From Nitrospirales bacterium (GTDB lineage: Bacteria; Nitrospirota; Nitrospiria; Nitrospirales; UBA8639): 12,603 bases of DNA. The notes below the pieces were generated by a model. The model saw only the letters and a program-made list of their open reading frames with translations, was not told the DNA's origin and made no database searches. Of the stretch, positions 1 to 6,590 are shown piece after piece. A program made the translations under genes and the position numbers. The DNA lies in contig JAJDBO010000293.1 of assembly GCA_029261305.1 (NCBI GenBank), positions 1-12,603 on the forward strand, in the 5' to 3' direction. How positions within the stretch are numbered: the first letter of the stretch is position 1; every line of letters begins with the position of its first letter.

Positions 1-244
1 CTTGCGCATCGGACTCCAAGTCCGGCATGAGATTCTCAAGATCTCCAAGGCAATCCTCAAGAATTCTTACCCGTTGAATATCAAGCTCTCGCTCCTCAAT
101 ATAATATGTGACACAGCCAGCGACGACTGTATCCAAAGTCATCAATTCACCTTCATGAGGATCTCCAGCCACTGGCCAATCGGCGGATTGATGGTCCTGC
201 CACAAAGTAGAGAGCAGATCATCATCGGTGGATAGATCAGCCAT
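1..244 (-). CDS. Partial acidic soluble protein of unknown function (3' end beyond window)
   Basis: An open frame starts at the ATG whose first base is 244 and stays open to the left edge, giving 81 codons with no stop, so the C-terminus is missing. The start overlaps the stop of the upstream membrane gene in the 8-base string ATGGCTGA, an arrangement typical of translational coupling. No separate Shine-Dalgarno is evident. The peptide begins MADLSTDDDLLSTLW, is rich in Asp and Glu, has no membrane segment or signal peptide, and its second half (ERELDIQRVRILEDCLGDLE) is probably helical. I do not recognise a family. Its place as third gene after two membrane paralogues suggests a cytosolic partner or simply a co-transcribed gene; this is inference from context only. 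Confidence 0.7.
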   Translation of the reverse strand, partial: MADLSTDDDLLSTLWQDHQSADWPVAGDPHEGELMTLDTVVAGCVTYYIEERELDIQRVRILEDCLGDLENLMPDLESDAQ

Positions 245-623
245 ACAAAATAATATCCGCAGCCAGGAGAACTGCTAGCACTAAGGTAAGAATACCACTC
301 ACTCGATACACCCACATCGGCCAGGATGTGGCCAGAGTGGTTAATCGATCCCGAAAAGCGACTGACGAGCCCAATAGAAGGCACCCCTTGAGCACCATGA
401 GGACTCCACAAGCAACCCACAGCCAAAACCACTGAAAAGGTGCTGTGCCAATAATGAGCACCAGCCCCATCAAGAGCATTCCTTGGGTGAGCCAAAAGCG
501 TTGACCAGGATTGTCCATGGTTTTCTGGACAAAGGCCAGCCAAACCGTAGGCGCCACCGTCAACACCAGTCCCATCAACCCCCAAGTCGCACTAATCGCG
601 CCAAAAAGAATTAAGGTCCCCAT
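237..623 (-). CDS. Small four-helix membrane protein (paralogue of the adjacent gene)
   Basis: The product is 128 aa, starting at ATG 623. A TTG three bases upstream at 626 is possible, but the purine-rich GGGACGAG at 631-638 is better spaced (7 nt) from the ATG. Four hydrophobic segments are visible, at about residues 3-24, 43-62, 65-86 and 106-126, so an inner-membrane location is likely. The sequence aligns without gaps with the neighbouring gene at 640-1026: both have GLVL-x-VAP, then exactly 55 residues to a conserved Lys-Gly in the third helix, and the same total length. The first half (Gly-Leu..., Pro, a polar loop, then a Gly-rich helix) resembles the DUF2065/YjeT style of small membrane protein, but I would not assign it firmly. 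No catalytic or metal-binding residues stand out. It is the middle gene of a compact leftward operon. Confidence 0.8.
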   Translation of the reverse strand: MGTLILFGAISATWGLMGLVLTVAPTVWLAFVQKTMDNPGQRFWLTQGMLLMGLVLIIGTAPFQWFWLWVACGVLMVLKGCLLLGSSVAFRDRLTTLATSWPMWVYRVSGILTLVLAVLLAADIILYG

Positions 624-639
624 CAATATACTCGTCCCA

Positions 640-1026
640 TTATTTCGCTCCTAGTACTCCAACAGAGTCCAGCAAAAGTACGGAAAGCGTACAGAGTGCC
701 AGGCCCCAAAATCTATAATCCACGGCTTCTCGGTTCACACACCATTTCACAATCAGGTGACGATACTCCAGCGAAGCCAATAAAAAGAATAACCCTTTGG
801 TGACCATGACTAACCCAATGACCAGCCAAAGAGGATGATAGGGTAACTCACTGATTTGAAAAAGGAGAATGACCCCCAAGACCGCTGAAATGCCTGACCA
901 ATTGATAATAGATGGTGATACGGCCAAGGATTCTTTTAATAGGGCAATCACACGCAAAGGCGCAACCAACAGTACCAGGCCATCAGCCATCCACATGCCA
1001 GCAATCGCCATAAGAAGGTACGACAT
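640..1026 (-). CDS. Small four-helix membrane protein, first gene of leftward operon
   Basis: The product is 128 aa. I chose ATG 1026 because GAGG at 1033-1036 sits 6 nt upstream; a GTG at 1032 would place the start almost against that site. Hydrophobic segments lie near residues 3-23, 41-58, 65-85 and 105-125, with polar loops between, consistent with an integral inner-membrane protein. It is clearly related to the next gene downstream: shared GLVL-x-VAP near residue 20, an LW pair, a glycine, Met-Val and a Lys-Gly in the third helix, all at the same spacing. The gap to that gene is 16 nt. Function is unknown. A DUF2065-like origin with an added helix pair is possible. The gene opens a divergent region with the 171-aa gene at 1244, so its promoter should lie in 1027-1243. 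Confidence 0.8.
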   Translation of the reverse strand: MSYLLMAIAGMWMADGLVLLVAPLRVIALLKESLAVSPSIINWSGISAVLGVILLFQISELPYHPLWLVIGLVMVTKGLFFLLASLEYRHLIVKWCVNREAVDYRFWGLALCTLSVLLLDSVGVLGAK

Positions 1027-1151
1027 GGCCACCCTCGGTACGAAAAAGGAAATCGCGTTTCGAGGGCTACTTAATAATCCCAGGAAGGCGTAAGGCGAAT
1101 GTGTATAGCGTACACTTTTTCAGAAGCCTGTCACTGGAGAACTTTCAGTGT

Positions 1152-1166
1152 CAAGGCGGGGCCTTG
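1152..1166. repeat. Perfect 6-bp inverted repeat in divergent intergenic region
   Basis: CAAGGC and GCCTTG flank a GGG spacer. There is no T-run on either side in either orientation, so it does not look like an intrinsic terminator. On the minus strand the right part overlaps TTGACA (1149-1154), a consensus -35 hexamer directed at the membrane-gene operon, but no good -10 lies 16-18 nt further. It could be a regulator site or chance. A second short palindrome, GTGTA/TACAC, lies at 1101-1115. Confidence 0.3.
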
Positions 1167-1243
1167 CGAAAAGCCAGATCTCCTTCGTATCCTAGTTGAG
1201 TCTGGGAATACTCCATTTCAAGCTCACCGAAAAAAATGCTCCA

Positions 1244-1759
1244 ATGACCCAACCCCATCCACAAGAAGCCGAAACTCTTTTCAACTTGATTCCCCCCGCC
1301 CTAGCTCCGGATTTCTTGGAGGACTATGGCCTCTCGGTATCTCGGGATCAGGCGCAATCAATCACATGGGAAATCACTCTCCTTTCCACCTACTGGATAA
1401 AATGTGCCTTAAAGGTAGGAATCCCTGAGCAAGAAGGGGAAGAAATCTATGAACAGGTTCAGACGCAGATTCGAAACCGGTGGGAAAGCCGATTTGGTTT
1501 TGTGCATCGGCCTATTGAACAATTTTTCTCAGACTTAGAAACCAAAGGTAGGAACTGGAATGATATTGCCGAACAAGGTGGAGAGCCCATCGCTATCCTG
1601 ACGGAGGCCGCCTCGGCAATGGAATTAGATGGAACCATTCCACCCAGAGAAGAGCAAAAACTGCTAGTCGTGCTACTAGACCTCGTACCGATTGAAGAGA
1701 TCGGACAGGTCGCCGCCGAGATCGAGCAGGGGTTAAGCTCAGACAACCTGCCATTCTAA
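1244..1759 (+). CDS. Conserved-looking hypothetical protein, 171 aa
   Basis: I start this at ATG 1244 (MTQPHPQEAE...). The frame is open back to a TTG at 1196, which would add 16 residues of unconvincing composition. The Shine-Dalgarno is poor for either start. The protein is acidic, soluble and predicted mainly helical, without signal peptide, membrane segment, cysteine pairs or any nucleotide-binding motif. One hydrophobic helix-like stretch around residues 36-55 (ITWEITLLSTYWIKCALKVG) is probably a buried helix. The C-terminal part (LVVLLDLVPIEEIGQVAAEIEQ) looks amphipathic. I recognise no family. It stands alone between divergent and convergent neighbours, so it is probably monocistronic. 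The opposite strand also has an open frame here, but without a credible start or composition. Confidence 0.7.
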   Translation: MTQPHPQEAETLFNLIPPALAPDFLEDYGLSVSRDQAQSITWEITLLSTYWIKCALKVGIPEQEGEEIYEQVQTQIRNRWESRFGFVHRPIEQFFSDLETKGRNWNDIAEQGGEPIAILTEAASAMELDGTIPPREEQKLLVVLLDLVPIEEIGQVAAEIEQGLSSDNLPF

Positions 1760-1766
1760 GATTCAG

Positions 1767-1781
1767 AGCCTCATTGAGGCT
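1767..1781. terminator. Possible bidirectional terminator hairpin between convergent genes
   Basis: AGCCTC-ATT-GAGGCT is a perfect 6-bp stem with a 3-nt loop. It begins 7 bases after the stop codon of the plus-strand 171-aa gene and touches the stop codon of gpmA on the other strand. An A/T-rich run (ATAAATAT) follows on the plus side, but there is no true T-tract, so termination would be weak. Position at a convergent junction is the main argument. Confidence 0.4.
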
Positions 1782-2385
1782 ATAAATATCGATGGCTTAG
1801 TACTTTGCCAGCATCATCAAGCTCAAAGAGCCACGGAGCCCCCGTCGGAATATTTAATTCCAAGACCTCTTCGCGGCTGAGCTGATTCAGGTGCATGACC
1901 AACGCACGTAAACTGTTCCCATGCGCGACAACTAAAATGGACTCGCCGCCCGAAAGAGCCGGCCATACTTTCTCCTGATAGTATGGGATCACACGATCAG
2001 CCGTGTCCTTCAAACTTTCGCCCCCAGGTGGGGGAACATCAAAACTTCTCCGCCAGATTTTTACTTGATCGGCACCATGCTTCTCAACGGTTTCTGCTTT
2101 ATTTAACCCTTGAAGATCTCCGTACATTCGTTCATTGAGGGCTTCGTTCTTTTCAACTTTGAGATCCGTTTGCCCAGTTACGCCCAATACGATTTCTAAC
2201 GTCTTAATCGCGCGGGTGAGCACCGAGGTAAACGCCTGGTCAAACCGAAAGGCCTTTAATTTTTGTCCAGCCTCTTGGGCTTCCTGTTCTCCTTTGGGAG
2301 TCAAGGGAACATCCACCCATCCGGTAAATCGATTCTCAAGATTCCACTGAGACTCGCCATGCCGAATCAACACCAGCTGTTTCAT
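1780..2385 (-). CDS. gpmA: 2,3-bisphosphoglycerate-dependent phosphoglycerate mutase, short form
   Basis: Interconverts 3- and 2-phosphoglycerate in glycolysis and gluconeogenesis in the cytosol, through a phosphohistidine intermediate. The 201-aa protein begins with the family signature: RHGES at residues 8-12 with catalytic His9, followed by [13 protein letters not shown]. Also visible are Arg58 in the [10 protein letters not shown] block, Glu85 in [16 protein letters not shown] (the likely proton donor), [16 protein letters not shown], and the second active-site His155 in [10 protein letters not shown]. It lacks about 40-50 residues present after the PPP motif in the 250-aa E. coli enzyme, which is a known shorter type of the family. 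The ATG at 2385 is well supported by TCCTCC on the plus strand (GGAGGA on the coding strand) at 2393-2398, 7 nt away. It is divergent from the 270-aa gene and convergent with the 171-aa gene, so probably transcribed alone. Confidence 0.95.
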   Translation of the reverse strand: MKQLVLIRHGESQWNLENRFTGWVDVPLTPKGEQEAQEAGQKLKAFRFDQAFTSVLTRAIKTLEIVLGVTGQTDLKVEKNEALNERMYGDLQGLNKAETVEKHGADQVKIWRRSFDVPPPGGESLKDTADRVIPYYQEKVWPALSGGESILVVAHGNSLRALVMHLNQLSREEVLELNIPTGAPWLFELDDAGKVLSHRYL

Positions 2386-2392
2386 GTGATCT

Positions 2393-2398
2393 TCCTCC
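2393..2398 (-). promoter_or_regulatory. Strong ribosome binding site of gpmA
   Basis: On the coding strand GGAGGA lies 7 nt before the ATG at 2385. It is one of the few near-consensus Shine-Dalgarno sites in this window, where most genes have weak ones. It fixes the start codon. Confidence 0.75.
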
Positions 2399-2553
2399 GA
2401 TCAGACTTTACGCGTTCAACGCCATGGATATTAAGACAAACGGAAACAGCTTTATCTGTAACTTGCGTTGCCCCTCATCTCCTCGTACCATGCTTACACC
2501 TAGGTTACTGAATCAAACTTCGACCTATTCTGCCAGCCCAAGTAGCGGACTCT

Positions 2554-3366
2554 ATGCCTGAAGCTCAAGCGCCTCAACCTCAAGCCGATTTTTGGATCGC
2601 CTTAGGCCAACACCTTGGCGTCGAAGACAAGGCTCAACGATTTTTTCACAATGCCCAAGCGCACAAGGTCTTGGAACATATTCTCGAGGTGAATGGGGAT
2701 ATCCATTATATTTTGTTTGTCCTGTTGCGGCACTGGGTGCCCATCGTCTTGCCCCCGCCCGGACAAGAGCGCCTTTCAAAAAGCGACCAGGATTACTGGC
2801 TTGAGTCTTCACACATTTTGCAAGCGGCGGTAGTCCGATTGCGTGAAATTAAGCCCCTGATTGACCTGCTCACGACACCCAACCCATTTGCACAAGAGAC
2901 CGCCCCGACGTCACCCGTGGTCGAAGTAGAATTGGCCACCATGTTGGAGGATATTGCCCAAGTCACCGGGAGTTACGGAGGGCCAGACTTTACTTCGATC
3001 ATCAAAAACTTTCACCCGATCCCCTTACGACAAACGCAACCCTTTAAACACAACAAAAAACATAGCGCCGAACTCTGGATGGTCTTTTTATTACGTGAAC
3101 ATTTTCGAGCCCTGGGCATGGGGAAAGATCGCTATTGGCAAATAATTACCGATATCCTCACCGCAGCCGGAATCAATCAGCCCAACGACCAGCCCTGGAA
3201 CGCTGGAGAACTCAAATCCTGGTGGACTAAAAACTGGCCCAGAACCTATACCACATTAAATGAAAAAGCCGAAGGCACCCAAGGCATTCACACGGCCTAT
3301 CAGAACGACTATCAATGGTTTCAGGCCTGGTTTACCTGGCAACTCTCAATGTCTGAGAAAAGTTAA
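2554..3366 (+). CDS. Hypothetical Trp-rich protein, 270 aa
   Basis: The product starts MPEAQAPQPQADFW at ATG 2554; AGCGGA at 2543-2548 is a weak binding site. It is soluble, with no signal peptide or cysteine motif. One hydrophobic stretch near residues 50-65 (IHYILFVLLRHWVPIVLPP) is too short and interrupted for a confident membrane helix. A linker of Pro/Thr/Ala around residues 108-122 divides an N-terminal helical half from a C-terminal half. The second half is unusually rich in tryptophan (SWWTKNWP, then WFQAWFTWQ near the end) and contains a basic patch (FKHNKKH). I recognise no family and see no catalytic motif. It is flanked by a divergent gpmA and a convergent zinc-ribbon gene, so it is likely a single-gene unit. 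The frame runs the whole length with good codon composition, so the gene itself is credible. Confidence 0.75.
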   Translation: MPEAQAPQPQADFWIALGQHLGVEDKAQRFFHNAQAHKVLEHILEVNGDIHYILFVLLRHWVPIVLPPPGQERLSKSDQDYWLESSHILQAAVVRLREIKPLIDLLTTPNPFAQETAPTSPVVEVELATMLEDIAQVTGSYGGPDFTSIIKNFHPIPLRQTQPFKHNKKHSAELWMVFLLREHFRALGMGKDRYWQIITDILTAAGINQPNDQPWNAGELKSWWTKNWPRTYTTLNEKAEGTQGIHTAYQNDYQWFQAWFTWQLSMSEKS

Positions 3367-3392
3367 CCGTAGGACTCTATTCGACTTCCATA

Positions 3393-3407
3393 TCTCCGCC
3401 GTGGAGA
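3393..3407. terminator. Weak hairpin between convergent genes
   Basis: TCTCC-GCCGT-GGAGA can fold as a 5-bp stem, and an outer TCCAT/ATGGA pair (3387-3391 with 3414-3418) could extend it. There is no T-tract. It lies in the 61-bp gap between the stop codons of the 270-aa gene and the zinc-ribbon gene, where a shared terminator would be expected. Confidence 0.25.
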
Positions 3408-3427
3408 GTGACAATGGAGAAAATACC

Positions 3428-4108
3428 TTACTCTTCTAATTGCACTCGTGGATGAGGTGCAGATTGTTCAAGTGGCACTCCATCACCTTCCATGTTCAAA
3501 ATCTGATTCGAAAACAACATCCCAAATAACATTAATATTGCGGCGAGCCAAATGACATAGGATTGCACGCCACCTTCATCTCTTAAAAACTTCTCCTGAG
3601 ATGCTTGATCGGCCAGGCCTTGAGCCTTGAGTTTTTCTATATGGTCTTTGGCATGCCAAAAATACAAATAATTTGCACTGACGGCCGCCATGATTTTCCA
3701 GACAACCCCAACCGTGGGGATTCCCGTAAGATATAGCGCCAAAAACGGACCCACAGCATACAGCAGGGCAAACAAGTACATCTTTCGATAGAGAAACCAG
3801 AGAAAATCGAATAAAAAAGCCGACCAGTTCCAGGACAATTCAAACCGTGGGCCCCGAGCCGATCGAAACTTTGAAAATTTATTAAGGTAATAGAGGGCCG
3901 CCGGACGCCAGGCCCAGCCTCTTGAAGGAGAAAACATGACAGTAGGGCTTGGCCCAATGAAGGTTTCCCACAGATGATCGTTGTTTTGGACATCATCAGA
4001 AGAAGGAGGAGGAGGTGCTACGGGTTCTTCAGGAAATGCCTGGGCGCAACGATGGCAAAACTGCGCATCATCGGGATTCTGTTGCTCGCAAGAGCCACAT
4101 TGTTTCAT
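3428..4108 (-). CDS. Zinc-ribbon membrane protein with DUF2628-like domain
   Basis: This 226-aa protein opens with a compact zinc ribbon, Cys4-x2-Cys7 and Cys18-x2-Cys21, followed by a Pro/Asp linker (about 27-45). The central part has WNWSAFLFDFLWFLYRKMY at residues 93-111, the hallmark of DUF2628-type membrane proteins. Hydrophobic segments follow at about 111-129, 132-150 and 184-204, so three or so membrane helices with a cytosolic zinc finger is a reasonable model. The C-terminus is polar. The family has no well-established biochemical function; zinc-ribbon plus DUF2628 architecture is common in bacteria of several phyla. The start at ATG 4108 is fixed by the zinc ribbon immediately following, but it has no Shine-Dalgarno, and a promoter-like element ends 8 nt upstream. 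It is divergent from argD and convergent with the 270-aa gene. Confidence 0.85.
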   Translation of the reverse strand: MKQCGSCEQQNPDDAQFCHRCAQAFPEEPVAPPPPSSDDVQNNDHLWETFIGPSPTVMFSPSRGWAWRPAALYYLNKFSKFRSARGPRFELSWNWSAFLFDFLWFLYRKMYLFALLYAVGPFLALYLTGIPTVGVVWKIMAAVSANYLYFWHAKDHIEKLKAQGLADQASQEKFLRDEGGVQSYVIWLAAILMLFGMLFSNQILNMEGDGVPLEQSAPHPRVQLEE

Positions 4109-4116
4109 CCAGCCGG

Positions 4117-4145
4117 GTTATAGCATCCTTCCACGCGAGGAACAA
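4117..4145 (-). promoter_or_regulatory. Candidate sigma70-type promoter giving a leaderless mRNA for the zinc-ribbon gene
   Basis: Read on the minus strand, TTGTTC (4145-4140) and TATAAC (4122-4117) are separated by exactly 17 nt. The -10 box ends only 8 nt before the ATG at 4108, so transcription would start at or next to the start codon. The absence of any Shine-Dalgarno there agrees with a leaderless message. The match is good but not perfect, and no experiment is available. Confidence 0.4.
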
Positions 4146-4167
4146 GGCTCGGGGATTCCTACCTGGC

Positions 4168-4225
4168 ATCTCGTATTTCACCTCTCGTTTTTGGTTTTTC
4201 ACGAGATACGAGCGAAGAGATACGA
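4168..4225. repeat. Cluster of short direct and inverted repeats upstream of argD
   Basis: The 9-mer GAGATACGA occurs twice (4203-4211 and 4217-4225). Inverted relatives lie to the left: CTCGTAT (4170-4176) matches ATACGAG (4206-4212), ATCTCGT (4168-4174) matches ACGAGAT (4201-4207), and TCTCGT (4183-4188) matches ACGAGA (4201-4206) across a T-rich 12-nt loop. The elements can therefore fold into alternative hairpins. They lie in the divergent region between the zinc-ribbon gene and argD, so they could be an operator, an attenuator-like structure or a dispersed intergenic repeat. They do not resemble the ArgR box. Confidence 0.55.
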
Positions 4226-4310
4226 ATAATGGTTCATGCGTTTCGTTCATATTGCGCCCCCCAGAATCCCTATGCTAGATTCGCCTCTCCTGACGCGGAC
4301 TTATTACGAT

Positions 4311-5504
4311 ATGCTCACTGAAGAACTCGATCGTTATTCCTCACAATATTTGATGCACACCTATGCCCGCGCACCGATAAGTATCGTCCGGGGACAAGGG
4401 TGCAAAGTATACGATGCCGAAGGACGCGAATACTTAGATTTTGTGGCAGGGGTCGCGGTCAATGCTCTTGGTCATGGCCATCCCGACCTTGTCATGGCCA
4501 TCGAACAACAGGCCCGTCACCTCATTCATGCCTCGAATCTGTATTATTCCGAACCCCAAGTTCAGCTCGCACAACAGCTGTGCAACTTGTCCTTCGGCCA
4601 AAAAGTGTTCTTTTGTAATAGCGGAGCCGAGGCGAATGAAGCCGCCATCAAGTTGGCACGAAAATATGCCTCTGAATCCATTGGCCCTGAACGATGTGAC
4701 ATCATTACGATGCACAACTCGTTTCATGGCCGAACCTTGGCCACTCTGACTGCCACGGGACAATCCAAAGTACAGCAAGGTTTTGCGCCCCTACCGACAG
4801 GCTTCTCCTATGCCACTTTTAATGATATCGAATCGGTTAAAAACCAAATCACAGACCGCACGGCAGCAGTGATGATCGAGCCTGTGCAAGGAGAGGGCGG
4901 CGTAGTTGCGGCAGACCAATCATTCATGAAAGAGCTGCGAGCCCTTTGCACGGAACGAGGAATCCTGTTGATCTTTGATGAGATCCAAACAGGCATTGGA
5001 CGAACTGGAACGATGTTTGCCTACGAACAATATGGAATTGAACCAGATATTATGACGTTGGCCAAAGGATTGGGTGGAGGACTACCCATCGGAGCGTGCA
5101 TTGCCACGAATACGATCGCGCAAGCCTTTGGTCCAGGCACGCATGGCTCCACGTTCGGCGGGAATCCACTGGCCTGTGCAGCCAGCCTTGCCGTACTTCG
5201 AGTGATACAAGATAGTCAACTATTGGAAAAAGTCCAGGCCACTGGAGCCTACTTGAAAAAAGGACTTCAAGAATTACAACACCGGGTCCCTCTCATTACA
5301 AGCGTCCGAGGTATGGGCTTATTACAGGGGATCGAACTCTCCATCGAGGGAAAACCCCTGGTCCAGGGCTGCCTGGCACGACGAGTGCTCATCAATTGCA
5401 CCATGGAGCGAGTGTTACGATTTATTCCGCCGCTGATCATCACTCAAAAAGATATTGACCACCTCTTGAAAGTACTGTCAGACGTCTTGATCAAGCGACT
5501 CTGA
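4311..5504 (+). CDS. argD: Acetylornithine aminotransferase
   Basis: A PLP enzyme that transfers an amino group from glutamate to N-acetylglutamate 5-semialdehyde, giving N2-acetylornithine; in E. coli the same enzyme also serves as succinyl-DAP aminotransferase for lysine. I start at ATG 4311 (MLTEELDRYSSQYLM), giving 397 aa, the usual family length. In-frame ATGs at 4236 and 4272 would add 25 or 13 residues that do not look like the family, but no start has a good binding site. Visible landmarks are YLMHTYARAP, the YLDFVAGVAVNALGHGHP block, SGAEANEAAIK from residue 104, FHGRT, EPVQGEGG, FDEIQTGIGRTG with Asp223 that holds the PLP ring, and Lys252 in LAKGLGGG, the Schiff-base lysine. It is the first gene of the rightward arginine/lysine cluster; argF follows after 57 nt. 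Confidence 0.93.
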   Translation: MLTEELDRYSSQYLMHTYARAPISIVRGQGCKVYDAEGREYLDFVAGVAVNALGHGHPDLVMAIEQQARHLIHASNLYYSEPQVQLAQQLCNLSFGQKVFFCNSGAEANEAAIKLARKYASESIGPERCDIITMHNSFHGRTLATLTATGQSKVQQGFAPLPTGFSYATFNDIESVKNQITDRTAAVMIEPVQGEGGVVAADQSFMKELRALCTERGILLIFDEIQTGIGRTGTMFAYEQYGIEPDIMTLAKGLGGGLPIGACIATNTIAQAFGPGTHGSTFGGNPLACAASLAVLRVIQDSQLLEKVQATGAYLKKGLQELQHRVPLITSVRGMGLLQGIELSIEGKPLVQGCLARRVLINCTMERVLRFIPPLIITQKDIDHLLKVLSDVLIKRL

Positions 5505-5561
5505 AACCTGTGATGCCTAACGCTTCATGAGTGGAGACTTTTTTGTAAGTTCCTAAAACGG

Positions 5562-6590
5562 ATGACGCATCCCGCGTCCCAACACCTTATGACCATTCTC
5601 GGCCAATCGATTCCAGACACTCCGCGTTCTCCCCAAACCTCCTCAATCCCAGGGGAATTGGGAAAGGACCTGCTCACCCTAGAAACTGTTCCCCGACAAC
5701 ATGTGTTACGGCTACTCCAAATTGCTCGCGAACTGAAAGCGGCACCACGCCCTGGACGTGCTTCTCAATGGCTCCAAGGGCTCACTCTGGGTTTGATTTT
5801 CGAAAAACCTTCTACTAGGACTCGAGTTTCTTTCGAAGCAGGCATGAATCAATTAGGCGGGCAGGCCTTATTTCTTTCATCTGACAAGATTCAATTGAGC
5901 CGGGGGGAAAGCCTTGCAGATACGGCGTTGGTTCTTTCTCGCTACTTAGATGGTTTGGTGGTTCGAACTTTTGACCAATCGATCTTAGAAGATTGGGCAC
6001 GACATGCCACTATTCCCGTGATCAATGGGCTGACGGATCTCACCCATCCCTGCCAAGCCCTTGCCGACCTGCTGACTGTCCTTGAAAGAAAAGGATCACT
6101 GAAGGGCCAGAAACTCACATACCTTGGGGATGGAAATAATATTGCCAACTCACTCATTGAAGCTGGAGCCAAAGTTGGAATGCACATTGTCATTGGCTGT
6201 CCCTCCAACTACGTGCCCGACCCTTCGATTGTAGAAATGAGCCGGAAAGAAGCGGAGCATACCGGGGCGATCATCGAAATCACATCAGATCCAGTCGAAG
6301 CGTCTCGCAATGCCGATGCGCTGTATACTGACGTGTGGACCAGCATGGGACAGGAAGAGGAGCAGGCTCAGCGTCTCACGGCCTTGAGTCCGTATCAGCT
6401 CAATGAATCTTTGCTTGCTGTGGCAAAGAAGGATGCTATTGTCTTGCACTGTTTACCTGCGCATCGTGGGGAAGAGATTACGGAAGGGGTTATCGACGGC
6501 CCACAATCTGCCGTGCTGGATCAAGCCGAGAATCGGCTTCACGTTCAAAAAGCCATTCTGACGGAATGGTTGGGAAGGCCTTGGTCATGA
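5562..6590 (+). CDS. argF: Ornithine carbamoyltransferase
   Basis: Makes citrulline from ornithine and carbamoyl phosphate, in the cytosol, normally as a trimer. The 342-aa product shows the carbamoyl-phosphate site S84-T-R-T-R88, HPCQ at 162-165, the DGNN turn at 190-193, DVWTSMGQE at 257-265 (the SMG loop that binds ornithine and separates OTC from aspartate carbamoyltransferase) and HCLPAHRG at 296-303 with the catalytic Cys297. The conserved domain starts at KDLLTLE, residue 35, so there is a Ser/Pro-rich leader of about 33 residues. Internal starts at ATG 5589 (residue 10) or TTG (residue 33) would shorten it; none has a clear binding site, so the start is uncertain. The stop codon overlaps the argG start in ATGA, showing translational coupling. 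Confidence 0.95.
   Translation: MTHPASQHLMTILGQSIPDTPRSPQTSSIPGELGKDLLTLETVPRQHVLRLLQIARELKAAPRPGRASQWLQGLTLGLIFEKPSTRTRVSFEAGMNQLGGQALFLSSDKIQLSRGESLADTALVLSRYLDGLVVRTFDQSILEDWARHATIPVINGLTDLTHPCQALADLLTVLERKGSLKGQKLTYLGDGNNIANSLIEAGAKVGMHIVIGCPSNYVPDPSIVEMSRKEAEHTGAIIEITSDPVEASRNADALYTDVWTSMGQEEEQAQRLTALSPYQLNESLLAVAKKDAIVLHCLPAHRGEEITEGVIDGPQSAVLDQAENRLHVQKAILTEWLGRPWS

Noticed and set aside
2..235. Plus-strand open frame at the left edge
   Set aside because: It is antisense to the acidic partial gene, which has an overlapping start coupled to its neighbour and the better composition.
142..585. Open frame of 147 codons on the minus strand in another phase across the second membrane gene
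   Set aside because: It overlaps a gene with clear membrane topology and a paralogue next door; the alternative peptide has no coherent structure and spans two real genes.
1152..1166. CAAGGC/GCCTTG hairpin as a terminator
   Set aside because: No T-tract on either strand and it lies upstream of both flanking genes, not downstream.
1099..1428. Plus-strand open frame overlapping the start of the 171-aa gene
   Set aside because: Cys/Ser/Pro-rich composition and no binding site; it is a shadow of the longer frame at 1244-1759.
3981..4278. Plus-strand frames opposite the 5' end of the zinc-ribbon gene and across the argD leader
   Set aside because: They are antisense to the CxxC zinc ribbon and the repeat cluster, with poor composition and no homology that I recognise.
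4236..4310. A longer argD N-terminus starting at ATG 4236 or 4272
   Set aside because: The extra residues do not resemble the family, and the 397-aa form from 4311 has the usual length with Asp223 and Lys252 close to the E. coli numbering. Not fully excluded because no start has a good binding site.
4109..4310. ArgR box or lysine/arginine riboswitch upstream of argD
   Set aside because: I see no pair of AT-rich TNTGAAT-type boxes, and the region is too short for a lysine riboswitch and lacks its conserved cores.
5505..5561. T-run at 5538-5545 between argD and argF as an intrinsic terminator
   Set aside because: No stable GC-rich stem precedes the T-run, so internal termination is not supported.
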